A stretch of 63,103 nucleotides of DNA from an uncultured Colwellia sp. Its GTDB lineage: Bacteria; Pseudomonadota; Gammaproteobacteria; Enterobacterales; Alteromonadaceae. Shown piece by piece: positions 37,640 through 48,252 of the stretch. The translations under genes and the position numbers were made by a program. Every line of letters starts with the position of its first letter. Positions within the stretch are counted from its first letter, which is position 1. The notes beneath the pieces are model-generated. The model ran no database searches and was not told where the DNA came from. It saw nothing but the letters and a program-made list of their open reading frames with translations. The stretch covers positions 1-63,103 of the forward strand of contig CAJXWZ010000028.1 of the NCBI GenBank assembly GCA_913062815.1, read 5' to 3'.

Positions 37640-39097
37640 TTACATCATCACTACATCAAACTGTTCTTGCGAATACATAGCTTCAGTTTGTACTTTTATT
37701 GACTTACCGATAAAAACTTCGACTTCAGCAAGGCTATGAAATTCATCATCAACAATAAATTCACTCACCGCAGGTGAAGCATATACAATAAATCTATCCG
37801 CATCGTGTGCGCGATTTACCCGCACAATTTCGCGCATTATTTCAAAGCACACTGTTGCCACTGTCTTTAGATTACCACGCCCAGTACAAATAGGACATTC
37901 ACCGCATAAAACATGCTCTAAACTTTCACGGGTGCGTTTACGCGTCATTTCAACTAAACCTAGCGAAGAAAAACCATGAACACTATATTTAACATTATCT
38001 CTAGCCATGGCCATTTCTAAACTGCTTAATACCCGACGTTTGTGATCTTCGTTATGCATATCAATGAAATCAACAATAATGATTCCGCCTAAGTTTCTTA
38101 ATCTAAGCTGACGAGCAATAGCTTGTGTTGCTTCGATATTAGTACTAAAAATGGTATCTTCTAAGTTGCGATGACCAACAAATGCTCCGGTATTGATATC
38201 GATAGTAGTCATGGCTTCAGTTTGGTCAATAATCAAATAACCACCTGATTTCAATTCGATTTTTCTTTGCAGTGCCCGCTGAATCTCTACCTCAACTGAA
38301 AACAAGTCAAATATCGGTCGCTCACCTGGGTAATATTCCATCACTTGAGTTAACTCTGGCACAAACTCTTGGGTAAAAGTAATCAGCTGATCGAAGGTGA
38401 GTTTCGAATCAACACGAATTCGCTCAAATTTTACCCCAACAAAATCTCTTAAAACTCTTAAAGACAATGATAAGTCTTGATATAAAGGCATATCCACTTG
38501 TTTTCGCTGTTTACGCTCTTGTACTTTTCGCCATACCCTACGTAAAAATTCAGCATCATGCCTTAACTCTTCTTCACCTGCGCCTTCGCCAGCCGTGCGA
38601 ACAATAAAGCCTTGTTGTTCATCACAATACGGACTAACAATATCTTTCAACCGTTTACGCTCTTCAACATCTTCAATACGTTGAGAAATACCGGCATGAC
38701 TAGCATGTGGCATTAATACGAGGTAACGAGAGGCAATGGTAATATCAGTAGTTAAACGCGCACCTTTTGAACCTAATGGATCTTTAACCACTTGCACCAT
38801 AAGGTGTTGGCCTTCGTGCACTAAAGAACGAATATCAGGAACTTGCTCAGTTTCTTCATTCAAAATTAGTTTTGAATTGATATCTGAAGCATGTAAAAAA
38901 GCAGCTTTATCTAAACCAATATCGATAAAAGCGGCCTGCATGCCAGGTAAAACACGAATGACTTTTCCTAAGTATATATTGCTAACAATACCACGCTTTG
39001 CTTCACGTTCGATATGCACTTCTTGTAACGAGCCGTGTTCGATTAAGGCAACACGTGTTTCACTGGGGGTGACATTGATTAATAACTCACTACTCAT
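37640..39097 (-). CDS. rng: Ribonuclease G
   Basis: A 485-residue RNase E/G family endonuclease (E. coli 489) that matures the 5' end of 16S rRNA and degrades some mRNAs. The S1 domain (about 35-125) contains IYLGKVIRVLPGMQAAFIDI; the catalytic DNase I-like part has TMTTIDINTGAF and IIIVDFIDMHNEDHKRR, whose aspartates bind magnesium; a zinc-link CGECPICTGRG follows. The open frame extends to 39232, but the ATG at 39097 has AAGGAAAAG upstream and matches the family N-terminus. The RNase E C-terminal scaffold is absent. Confidence 0.97.
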   Translation of the reverse strand: MSSELLINVTPSETRVALIEHGSLQEVHIEREAKRGIVSNIYLGKVIRVLPGMQAAFIDIGLDKAAFLHASDINSKLILNEETEQVPDIRSLVHEGQHLMVQVVKDPLGSKGARLTTDITIASRYLVLMPHASHAGISQRIEDVEERKRLKDIVSPYCDEQQGFIVRTAGEGAGEEELRHDAEFLRRVWRKVQERKQRKQVDMPLYQDLSLSLRVLRDFVGVKFERIRVDSKLTFDQLITFTQEFVPELTQVMEYYPGERPIFDLFSVEVEIQRALQRKIELKSGGYLIIDQTEAMTTIDINTGAFVGHRNLEDTIFSTNIEATQAIARQLRLRNLGGIIIVDFIDMHNEDHKRRVLSSLEMAMARDNVKYSVHGFSSLGLVEMTRKRTRESLEHVLCGECPICTGRGNLKTVATVCFEIMREIVRVNRAHDADRFIVYASPAVSEFIVDDEFHSLAEVEVFIGKSIKVQTEAMYSQEQFDVVMM

Positions 39098-39137
39098 TTT
39101 TTCTTTTCCTTGTTTAGTCACAACAGTGCATAATTGC

Positions 39138-39761
39138 TTAATTATTAGCGTTATTTTCAGGCGTTTGTATTGGTGTAGGTAAGCCCATTTCAGCCAACAC
39201 TTGTGCCGTTTCATATAAAGGCAAGCCGACAACAGCCGAATAACTACCTTTAATTGTAGTCACAAATTGACCACCTATCCCTTGAATTGCATAAGATCCT
39301 GCTTTATCGCACGGTTCACCCGTTTGCCAATAGCGTTTTATTTCAGCAACCGTTAATGCTTTAAACGTTACTTGTGTTTCGATTACCTTGCTTAGCGTAT
39401 TATTTGCATGCTGACAGCTTACTGCCGCAATTGCCGTTAATACTTGATGATTGCAATTCTCAAGGCGTAACAAGGTTTTTATACATTCTGCTTCATCTCG
39501 GGGCTTACCTAGTATTTCACCTGCAACAACAACACTGGTATCAGAGCCAATAACAACAGTTTTAGCCTTTAGTTCTGCTGACAAACGCGAAAAAATCGCA
39601 TGTGCTTTTTCCTCTGCTAAGCGACGCACATAGTCATGGGCGTTTTCATTTTCATAAACAGACTCATCAATATCTGCTCCCTGTGCTGTAAATTTATAAC
39701 CTAGCTGCTCAAGTAAAGCTTTTCTTCGAGGCGATTGTGAAGCGAGAATAAGTTGTTTCAT
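39138..39761 (-). CDS. Maf-family nucleoside triphosphate pyrophosphatase
   Basis: A 207-residue Maf protein with LILASQSPRRKALLEQLG at the N-terminus, SDTSVVVAGEILGKPRDEAE in the middle and GSYAIQGIGGQFVTTIKGSY, the complete catalytic set. Proteins of the YhdE subgroup hydrolyse dTTP, UTP and related pyrimidine nucleotides and probably remove modified ones. Position between mreD and rng is that of yhdE in E. coli, supporting the dTTP/UTP subgroup. Confidence 0.95.
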   Translation of the reverse strand: MKQLILASQSPRRKALLEQLGYKFTAQGADIDESVYENENAHDYVRRLAEEKAHAIFSRLSAELKAKTVVIGSDTSVVVAGEILGKPRDEAECIKTLLRLENCNHQVLTAIAAVSCQHANNTLSKVIETQVTFKALTVAEIKRYWQTGEPCDKAGSYAIQGIGGQFVTTIKGSYSAVVGLPLYETAQVLAEMGLPTPIQTPENNANN

Positions 39762-39787
39762 AAAGTGTCTATATCCAGTTAACTTAG

Positions 39788-40267
39788 CTATTTAATAGAA
39801 AAGTGACGGCGTACTTTACGTAATAAATAAAAAACCCAAGGCCATAAAATAATGGTGGTGATCACTGGATATAAATAACTCGGTAAAAAAGTAGCATCAA
39901 TTAAAAAGCGCTGTAACCAAAAGACTACTAAATGGTATAACGCAGCTAACACACCGGTAATAAGTGCTTGCTGCCAAATAGAGAAGTTGCGTATCTTCTG
40001 AAAGTTTTCAGCCATGATATACACGGCGACAGCCATAGCCGCAGCATGCACCCCTAATACAGAGCCAAGTAATACATCGAGTAAAAAGCCCATAACCCAT
40101 GCAGTAATAATATTGACCCGTCCAGGTAATGCCATACACCAATACATAAGTACAATTAGAACCCAATCAGGTCTAAAGGCATCAACACTTAACGGTAACG
40201 GCATAATACTGGCCATCAAAGCGATTAACAGAGTAAGTAAAATAATAACGCTATTATGGGCAAACAT
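39788..40267 (-). CDS. mreD: Rod-shape-determining protein MreD
   Basis: A 159-residue integral membrane protein with about five hydrophobic segments, including ADAFRPDWVLIVLMYWCMAL-like text (here SVDAFRPDWVLIVLMYWCMA) and GFLLDVLLGSVLGVHAAAM, both family landmarks. MreD works with MreC, RodA and PBP2 in the elongasome. The gap to mreC is 82 bases and the gap to maf is 26. Confidence 0.95.
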   Translation of the reverse strand: MFAHNSVIILLTLLIALMASIMPLPLSVDAFRPDWVLIVLMYWCMALPGRVNIITAWVMGFLLDVLLGSVLGVHAAAMAVAVYIMAENFQKIRNFSIWQQALITGVLAALYHLVVFWLQRFLIDATFLPSYLYPVITTIILWPWVFYLLRKVRRHFSIK

Positions 40268-40349
40268 TAATCAAACACCCTAGTCTGGTACACGTCTTGT
40301 AACTGAGTGGATAAAATAATGAAGCCATTTATTATGCTATACACGAACA

Positions 40350-41264
40350 TTAATCAACCACCTTGACGTCTTTATTTTTGAGCGACTGCGATTTTTTAAT
40401 ATCATCTTTTAATTGTTGGTTTTTAGGGGCAAAAATTCGTACTGGCTCTTTTTCAGATAACAGCAGTAAATAGCGCAATCTATCTATTTGCGCAATAGGC
40501 GTACTATAAACTCGGACAAACTCCCTCGAGTCATCGGTACTGACAAATGAAACCTCTGACACGGGGTAACCCTCTGGGTATTTGCCCCCTAAACCAGACG
40601 TAACGAGTATATCGCCTGTTTGAATGTCTGCACTTTGCGGAACAAAGTTATGGTTTAATCTGTCAATTTGACCACTACCTGAAGCAAGCAGTCTTAAGCC
40701 ATTACGTTGTACTCTCACAGGTACTGCATGAGAAATATCAGTAATCAACAACACGCGCGAGTTTGTTTGACCAACATGTAATATTTGTCCAACAATACCT
40801 AAGGCATCAAGTACGGGTTGACCTTCATAAACGCCATCACCAGCACCTCGATTAATAACCACTTGATGGCTGTACGGATCGCTATCAACCGCTAATATCT
40901 CCGCCACCATTTTTTTAATTTCACTTCTTAACGGCGACGCTAACAAAGAGCGTAAACGCTCGTTTTCTTGTTTGATAATATCAAGCTGCATAGCTTGTTC
41001 ATGAAATTGCAATTCATTTAGGCGATATTGCTGATTCTCGGCCATAAGCTGTCGGCGAGTGGTAATATTCTCTGAAGCCCATGTCATTGCCTGCTTAGGC
41101 GTATTGGCAAGATATTGCAAAGGACTCACTAAGGATTGTAAGTAGCCACGTAAAGACTCAAAGCTTGCCATTTTATGATCGAAAAAAATCAATAATGCAG
41201 AACAAAACAGCACCAAGACTAGTCGGTGCTGTGGGGATGGACCATGATTAAAAATTGGGTTCAT
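40350..41264 (-). CDS. mreC: Rod-shape-determining protein MreC
   Basis: A 304-residue bitopic protein: short cytoplasmic N-terminus (FNHGPSPQHRLVLVLFCSAL), one transmembrane helix to about residue 28, a coiled coil (about 62-108) and the periplasmic beta-domain with VINRGAGDGVYEGQPVLD and GLGGKYPEGYPVSEV. MreC activates PBP2 and organises the cell-wall elongation machinery. It is separated from mreB by 174 bases holding a large palindrome. Confidence 0.96.
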   Translation of the reverse strand: MNPIFNHGPSPQHRLVLVLFCSALLIFFDHKMASFESLRGYLQSLVSPLQYLANTPKQAMTWASENITTRRQLMAENQQYRLNELQFHEQAMQLDIIKQENERLRSLLASPLRSEIKKMVAEILAVDSDPYSHQVVINRGAGDGVYEGQPVLDALGIVGQILHVGQTNSRVLLITDISHAVPVRVQRNGLRLLASGSGQIDRLNHNFVPQSADIQTGDILVTSGLGGKYPEGYPVSEVSFVSTDDSREFVRVYSTPIAQIDRLRYLLLLSEKEPVRIFAPKNQQLKDDIKKSQSLKNKDVKVVD

Positions 41265-41316
41265 AAGAACAAATTACAATCTTTTAGTTAAAAACATCTA
41301 TCTTCAAGTCTTCCTT

Positions 41317-41438
41317 AAATTGTCTGTTTCTTTCTTGGTATTTAGTTTGAGTACAAGGAAAAAGCACGGAGTTGACGCTAGTCAATGAGTACTTTTAACG
41401 CAGTAATCAAGCTAAATAACTCAAAAGAAACTGCAATT

Positions 41439-41439
<1 letters not shown>
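41317..41439. repeat. Long imperfect palindrome between mreB and mreC
   Basis: About 120 bases form one near-continuous inverted repeat centred at 41378. The centre is TTGAC-GCTA-GTCAA; outer arms pair GTTTCTTT...TATTTAG (41326-41346) with CTAAATA...AAAGAAAC (41411-41431), and AAATTG (41317) with CAATTT (41434). By eye about three quarters of the positions in the arms match. It begins at the mreB stop codon and fills most of the gap. The size and architecture suggest a dispersed non-coding repeat or a folded mRNA element; I found no second copy in the window. Confidence 0.7.
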
Positions 41440-42515
<1,076 letters not shown>

Positions 42516-42643
42516 TTAGTAGCTTGAGTAAATTGCTTATTTTGATCGAACAATCATACCTGAGTATTTAGGTCAATTCTATCGTCAGGGTTGATTTTGA
42601 CGGTTATTTCAACGATTTATTTAAATCAAAGCTAAGCATAAAA

Positions 42644-45600
42644 TTAATTATTAACTTCTCGTTGATAAATTATACGATCGTTACCACGAAATAATCCGAA
42701 GGTGGCAATGGCTGAAGGATTCTCAGTAAAGTCCAACGGGTCACTACCATTCCAACTCCAATCGTATTGTAGCCAACTAGGAGTATCATCATACGTTATG
42801 CGAATTTGCCCTTGGGAGCCGTCACTAGGTTTAGCTATTTGCAATTCAGCTAGGCCCAGAGCAAAAGCACCAAGGCCTGAAATAGGAGTTAAATTAGTTG
42901 CAGATAATGGATTGGGAAGGTTATTAAGGCTCAAGGTATGGTTGGCATCATCATCACCATCATAAGCAGTGCAAGTATCTGAGGTATTAGTTATAAAACT
43001 AGTGCCGTTATAATATTGAATGGCCATAGGAAAAGTTAAATCAGCTCTTTCTGAGCCAAAGGTGTTTTCAATGTTCCAACGACCAAAGCGCAAAAAGGTG
43101 CCTGTTGGCGAGACAGTATTGCTTGTTGGCATGCTCAAAGCCAAAGAGGTAGCCGCATTGACGCCATCACTGTCTTGTATTGAATCAATAACAATATCGT
43201 AATCCATAGTAAATTCACCTACTTGAGCATTACTATTTTTAGCGTAAGTGAAACTATCGCTTGGGTTAAAGGTGTATGTCATCACCCCAAGTGCTGATGC
43301 TGGTGCGGAAACTGGCGTGGTTAAACTGCCATCGGTTACCGTCGGCGTAACCACCATTTTAGTGGCGTTGTCTGCGCCATCTTTACCGGTGTCTTCAACA
43401 GGGAAAGTTCGGCTAACATCAGTATCGGCTAATTTTTGATAACCATCTTCAGTATAATTTTGTGTAGTAGCACCCGCTGTATTTTTTGCTGTAATAGTTA
43501 ACACAGGTTCATTTAAATAACTAAAAGGTTGGCCAATATAAGTAAAGTCTGTCGCTCCGCTGGTACAAGTATCACCGAAGGCATTATTAGTAATTACCAC
43601 ATCAAAATGATCAGGGTAGAAGCGCCCTATATTTATAACATCGCCTGCAATAGTGTTGCTGGAAAAGCCATAATCAACATCTTGTAAATCTAAACTCAGT
43701 AAACCGACTTCTGCAAATGAAGCACTACTGGTGCTAGAAACACCTGAACTGAAAGCACTTAGCGTAACGCTTTGGTAGGTTGGCGCGAGCGCACTGGTGA
43801 GATTACCATTACCATAATTAAAACTACCATCAACACCAGCAATTGGCCCAGTTCGTGTAAGCAATAACTGTATATCGTTTGGCGTATAATTTAGGGTAGT
43901 AGCACCGAGCGAGTTTTGTGCCGTTACCGTGAAATCAAATGCTGCGCCAGCTTTATGAATAGTTGTAGATGAACTACTATTGCCATTTATATCACTGCCG
44001 CCTGATTTAGCACTAGTAATCAATTTGTCTGGGCTTACCCAAAATGTATTACTGCTACCCACTAAATTAACGCCGCCAGCGCTGTAACTTGCATGAAGTT
44101 GAATTTGACCAGCATCTAAGTAAGTTGCATTTGTTAACTGCGCTTCACTTGCACCATTAAAAGCTAAACTAATATTCGAATATGATGCATGTTTTGCCAA
44201 AGATTGAGTAGTAGAGCTGCTATCATCAAGGGTAAAAGATAAACCTGTGGTTCCGCTTGGCAACTTGTTTTCTTGGGATAGTCCAACGGTAACATTGCCA
44301 TTAAATAAACCAGTACAAACACCATTTACATTTTCTACCGCACGAATATAAGCGGTGAATGGTGAACCAGCCACTTGATTACCAATATCAGTATTAGTGC
44401 TACTTGTTGAAGAAAAAATAAACCCTGCATCGGCAAAAGTAATATCACAACTTGACCCACCACTAATGTTATCACAAACTAAATTATTATCAGGCGTGAT
44501 GCTTGGGCTATCAACAGATAAGGTTAATACTTCAGGGGTTGTGTGGTTGAAGTTAAATGAAGTAGAGCCAGTAAAGGTCGGCGTGCTAATGGTAGCTCCA
44601 TCTCCTTGGAAGTTCAGGGTTACTGAATCTGTGCTTAACGTAGAGCAATCATTATTGGTACAAGCTTTAATAGTTACGGACTCTGCACTACACGTAAGGC
44701 CGTTGCCATCGTGTTCAATTTCGTAATGATGAATAGCAGGTGCACAATCAACTGGTGGTGTTGCTGCCAATGTTGTAATTTCAGCTTGGGTTAAACTACC
44801 GGAATAAATTCTAAAATCGTCTAAAGAACCAGTGAAGTGCTCACTAGTTTGTCGCCATGTTGAACCACCAACCGTTAAAGACGATGCTGATTGACTGGTT
44901 AACGTTTCACTACCGCTATTATCTAAAACACCGTCGATATATAACGACCAAGTATCATCATCAGCATTGGTAATGAAGGCAATATGCATCCATGTATCAA
45001 CTGCCGTAATAGCCGAACTGGATCTTATGGAAGAGTTACTACCAGTTTTATTGATATCAAAATACATAATATCGTCAGAATCCCAACGAAGTTCCCAGCC
45101 ATCACCAAAGCCAAACACTCTTTGCCTTGAACTTGGCAATGCCGGCACTTTCAACCAAAAGGCGACGGTTCCTTCACTTGGAGGCGTAAATGAAGACGTT
45201 CTAACATCTTCATTATTACTACCATCAAAAGTCATTTGATATCCACTTGCTTCACAACCCCATGTAGGATCATTACTCTCTACACTAGTAGATGTGCCAA
45301 GTGTGCCTGTTAAACCATTGCCACTAGCATCAGCTGTTGTTTGGCCACTGCCTTCGTTAAACTGAAAACTCAGCTCTAAAGTAGCAGGAGTTGCACCACA
45401 TAGCGCCCCAATTTGAACATCTGATACATCCTCAAAAGTGGTTTTTCCGGTATCTTTTATTTCTAGTTTTCCATAAACAGATATGGCCCCAGTATGTTGG
45501 GCTTGATCTTTGATTTGAATATCCTGCCCAGCACTATATAAAACAGCATTTACGATAGCGTTATTTTTTAAATGAATTTGCTTATAACTTACTAAGGCAA

Positions 45601-47080
45601 GATCTTTTGCCGCTCCCCCTTGATTGATTTTGGCGTCATCTTCAATATCAAAGTGGTTGGCTTGACCATTAACATAAATAGTCACTGGACCATTAATAGT
45701 TACTTGAGTACTCTCTAATATTTCAAGTTCGTTGAACCAATAAGTACCTGCATTAAAAGTAACTTTTGCACTACCGGTGAACAACGCATCATCAATAATG
45801 TACTCACTAGCTGTGGCTAAAAAGGTCACTTCATCGACACTATTTACCGTTAAGTTTCGCACTTCTGTAATAGCGTAATCACCGCCAGGTCCTATCGAAA
45901 CTGTACCACTCGGCGAAACATCAGTTGTTGAACTTGTCGTAGTAAAGGTAGGCAAGGATAGCGCTTGTGCTATGGTGCCAGTCACAGCGCAATCTGCACT
46001 ACTACAGGTATTATGACTATCTGCTGTTTCATCAGTAACAGAAGGGAACGTAACAAAGTTGTCGTTATCGCTCACTACCTGCCCCGTATTTTTAAACTTG
46101 ATATATGAAGAAGCATCATGCCCTTGAACTGAGTCGGGAAAGTAGGCAAAACATGAGTTATCGCAGCCACTGTCAGAATAGGTAATATTACAACTAGTGC
46201 CTGAACCACTATCACACTCGGTACTATTATCTGGGGTTACACTCTCGTTAGTGACAGTTAAAGCAGCCGTACCGGTAGATAGATGTGGAAAATCAAAGGT
46301 AATACTGCCGGTAAACGTTGGTGAATTTCTGGTTGTTCCTCCTGAAAGAAAGTCTAAACTCACTTCGCCGGTATAGTTCGAACTACAGGCTGCATCTGCA
46401 CAGGCTTTGATGGTGACTGATTCTGTAGCACAAGTTGACCCTGAGCCATCATGAACGATTTCAAAATGGTCAATTGTTGCAACAGGAGTGGCATCACAAA
46501 AGCTACTGGCATCGAGATTACTTGCATCGGATGAGTCGTATGTATAGGTACTATTCTCTTTTAAAATGAGCTTGGTTTTAGCTGCAATTCCCCCTTCAAT
46601 AGTAGAGTTTTTCTCGATATTAGTTTCGCTGCCATTGACATAAATAAACGCATTTATTTCCGCATTTTCTTCAATCTTCAATTTTTTATTAAAAATTAGA
46701 AGAACATTGGCAGGATCACCACCCTTGTTAATATTAACGCCTTTCCTAATAGTGGCATCATTCTTTATGTAGATAATTGCCGTTCCGGTACCACTAAACG
46801 TTACCGTTGCTCCCTCACTAGTATTCCAACTATTTTTGGCATAGATAGTACCGCCGACAATAGTAGATTCATTAAAATTACTGGTGGAGCTATATGAATA
46901 ACTTGCACTGGTAAAAGAGCCTGGACTACAACTCGCGCCATTACAGGTAACGCCACTTTCAATACTATCTACTGAGTTGGTAGTAAACGATTGGGGACCT
47001 GGAAAAATGTCAGTACATTGAACTGCATAGGTAGCAAAGGTAGGCAGAAATAAAAAGATAGATAAAATACGAGCAAACAT
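42644..47080 (-). CDS. mshQ: MSHA biogenesis protein MshQ, large LamG-containing surface protein
   Basis: A 1478-residue exported protein; signal peptide at the N-terminus (FARILSIFLFLPTFATYA). Two beta-helix-like modules (about 85-195 and 400-555) and two Ig-like modules (about 204-310, DHFEIVHDGSGSTC; about 784-890, HHYEIEHDGNGLTC) are internal duplicates. A LamG/concanavalin-type domain lies between them (about 569-765, AFWLKVPALPSSRQRVFGFG, SLYIDGVLDNSG). The C-terminal third is a DUF6701 domain ending in SAIATFGLFRGNDRIIYQRE. Probably a pilus- or surface-associated adhesin; the exact role of MshQ is not established. The ATG at 47080 overlaps the mshP TGA and has AAGGGA upstream; a GTG one codon earlier is rejected. 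Confidence 0.88.
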   Translation of the reverse strand: MFARILSIFLFLPTFATYAVQCTDIFPGPQSFTTNSVDSIESGVTCNGASCSPGSFTSASYSYSSTSNFNESTIVGGTIYAKNSWNTSEGATVTFSGTGTAIIYIKNDATIRKGVNINKGGDPANVLLIFNKKLKIEENAEINAFIYVNGSETNIEKNSTIEGGIAAKTKLILKENSTYTYDSSDASNLDASSFCDATPVATIDHFEIVHDGSGSTCATESVTIKACADAACSSNYTGEVSLDFLSGGTTRNSPTFTGSITFDFPHLSTGTAALTVTNESVTPDNSTECDSGSGTSCNITYSDSGCDNSCFAYFPDSVQGHDASSYIKFKNTGQVVSDNDNFVTFPSVTDETADSHNTCSSADCAVTGTIAQALSLPTFTTTSSTTDVSPSGTVSIGPGGDYAITEVRNLTVNSVDEVTFLATASEYIIDDALFTGSAKVTFNAGTYWFNELEILESTQVTINGPVTIYVNGQANHFDIEDDAKINQGGAAKDLALVSYKQIHLKNNAIVNAVLYSAGQDIQIKDQAQHTGAISVYGKLEIKDTGKTTFEDVSDVQIGALCGATPATLELSFQFNEGSGQTTADASGNGLTGTLGTSTSVESNDPTWGCEASGYQMTFDGSNNEDVRTSSFTPPSEGTVAFWLKVPALPSSRQRVFGFGDGWELRWDSDDIMYFDINKTGSNSSIRSSSAITAVDTWMHIAFITNADDDTWSLYIDGVLDNSGSETLTSQSASSLTVGGSTWRQTSEHFTGSLDDFRIYSGSLTQAEITTLAATPPVDCAPAIHHYEIEHDGNGLTCSAESVTIKACTNNDCSTLSTDSVTLNFQGDGATISTPTFTGSTSFNFNHTTPEVLTLSVDSPSITPDNNLVCDNISGGSSCDITFADAGFIFSSTSSTNTDIGNQVAGSPFTAYIRAVENVNGVCTGLFNGNVTVGLSQENKLPSGTTGLSFTLDDSSSTTQSLAKHASYSNISLAFNGASEAQLTNATYLDAGQIQLHASYSAGGVNLVGSSNTFWVSPDKLITSAKSGGSDINGNSSSSTTIHKAGAAFDFTVTAQNSLGATTLNYTPNDIQLLLTRTGPIAGVDGSFNYGNGNLTSALAPTYQSVTLSAFSSGVSSTSSASFAEVGLLSLDLQDVDYGFSSNTIAGDVINIGRFYPDHFDVVITNNAFGDTCTSGATDFTYIGQPFSYLNEPVLTITAKNTAGATTQNYTEDGYQKLADTDVSRTFPVEDTGKDGADNATKMVVTPTVTDGSLTTPVSAPASALGVMTYTFNPSDSFTYAKNSNAQVGEFTMDYDIVIDSIQDSDGVNAATSLALSMPTSNTVSPTGTFLRFGRWNIENTFGSERADLTFPMAIQYYNGTSFITNTSDTCTAYDGDDDANHTLSLNNLPNPLSATNLTPISGLGAFALGLAELQIAKPSDGSQGQIRITYDDTPSWLQYDWSWNGSDPLDFTENPSAIATFGLFRGNDRIIYQREVNN

Positions 47081-47562
47081 CACAAATCCCTTGCTTCAAC
47101 TTGAATGGTTCTACTACTGACGACCACATCTTTACTATCGCTCTGTAAAGCAGAACTAGCACACTTACCTGTGCTATCTAGTCGGTAAAATAACTCTCCT
47201 GTTGTTGGGTGTGTTGCATAATTAGAACAGGTTGTTGAAGCATGACAATGGAAAAGGCCGTCAACACTAGTACCTGAAACAGAAAAGTCATAAGTAGCAT
47301 TAGCGTTACATTGACTTGCCGCACCATTAAGCGGAAATAATTTTTGCAGTTCAGCTTGCATAGCTGAGTTAGCGGCCATATAAGCTCTTGTACCAATCAC
47401 TTCTTGAGCAATGGCTTCACTGCTCGTTGATAACACACGCATCAATGCACTGCCAAGTAAAATCAAAACAATCAAGATAAAGAGTGTCATTAATAACGCA
47501 CTACCTTTTTGTTTTTTATAACAAGAAGTTATTTTGGATTTTTGAAAAAATCGTCTTATCAT
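47080..47562 (-). CDS. mshP: MSHA biogenesis protein MshP (PilX-like)
   Basis: A 160-residue membrane-anchored protein. KQKGSALLMTLFILIVLILL is the PilX-type N-terminal helix, with a G before S-A-L-L but no Glu5, like minor pseudopilins of the PilX class. The C-terminal domain has four cysteines. It is thought to take part in pilus assembly with MshO and MshQ. The ATG at 47562 is preferred over TTG at 47565; there is no ribosome binding site and a TATAAT box lies at 47572-47577. A terminator precedes it. Confidence 0.82.
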   Translation of the reverse strand: MIRRFFQKSKITSCYKKQKGSALLMTLFILIVLILLGSALMRVLSTSSEAIAQEVIGTRAYMAANSAMQAELQKLFPLNGAASQCNANATYDFSVSGTSVDGLFHCHASTTCSNYATHPTTGELFYRLDSTGKCASSALQSDSKDVVVSSRTIQVEARDL

Positions 47563-47647
47563 CAAACTACAATTATAACTTTACCCATAATGCAAAGGTA
47601 ACGCTAAGCTCTTAAACATGCAACTTTTTATAGCCGAAAATAAAGCA

Positions 47648-47674
47648 ATAAAAAACCCCGCGATTGCGAGGTTT
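47648..47674 (-). terminator. Terminator after the PEP-CTERM gene
   Basis: On the minus strand AAACCTCGC pairs with GCGGGGTTT (one G-T pair) around AATC, followed by further T residues, 24 bases past the stop codon. It lies inside the msh gene series, between mshO and mshP. Confidence 0.85.
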
Positions 47675-47697
47675 GTAGACGATAAAGTAATAACCTA

Positions 47698-48252
47698 TTA
47701 GCTAAATAATCTTTTCTTACTAACTAAAGCAATTAACCCTAATGCAAAAATTAATAATGTTGATGGCTCTGGCACTGATTGGGAATCTCTCACGTAAAAC
47801 GTTTCATTGGCTCTACTTCCCCACTCACTACTTATATAATTTCCAATAAAGTCGCTCGCATCAACATGAGTAAAATTTGTATTCCAGTAAGAAGTCGCAT
47901 GAATTAAGTTATTTTGCGTTGGCATGAATGCTAAAAAGCCTAACTGATTATACAAGATATCTAGTTCTGCTAAAGTTGCATAACGCCAGCCTTCACGATA
48001 CTCCGGTGCTAATAATTGATTATCACAACCACTATCATTTAATACCGTAACTAAATACTCCTCTGAGTTAACAATCTCATTTTGACAGCCCCAAAATTGC
48101 TCACTAACCGGAGAAACCCAAGCCCAATCAAGATTAGCATAGGATACGTACACAGGATTGATCGCGTCATCTATATCAACAGAAGAAGAAATCAAAGTTG
48201 CATGAGAAAAAAAAGAAGATAAAAATATTAGACAAAATGTTACTACTTTCAA
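47698..48252 (-). CDS. PEP-CTERM sorting-domain protein
   Basis: A 184-residue exported protein: signal peptide (about residues 1-18, VVTFCLIFLSSFFSHA) and a C-terminal PEP-CTERM signal (160-184), VPEPSTLLIFALGLIALVSK with KR-rich end. Such proteins are recognised by an exosortase (EpsH/XrtA type) and anchored or released at the surface, often with exopolysaccharide. The middle has two cysteines (56, 76) and GWRYATLAELDILYNQLGF, a motif shared by related PEP-CTERM proteins. The start is TTG at 48252 with AAGGG 6 bases upstream. It interrupts the usual mshO-mshP adjacency, and has its own upstream gap (145 bases) and terminator, so it looks like an inserted unit. Function unknown. Confidence 0.85.
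   Translation of the reverse strand: MKVVTFCLIFLSSFFSHATLISSSVDIDDAINPVYVSYANLDWAWVSPVSEQFWGCQNEIVNSEEYLVTVLNDSGCDNQLLAPEYREGWRYATLAELDILYNQLGFLAFMPTQNNLIHATSYWNTNFTHVDASDFIGNYISSEWGSRANETFYVRDSQSVPEPSTLLIFALGLIALVSKKRLFS

Noticed and set aside
39098..39232. 45-residue N-terminal extension of RNase G
   Set aside because: The extension has no similarity to the family, overlaps the maf gene, and the internal ATG at 39097 has a strong ribosome binding site.
42586..42605. CGTCA / TGACG repeat between mshQ and mreB as a terminator
   Set aside because: The stem is only five pairs with a wide loop and no T-run on either side.
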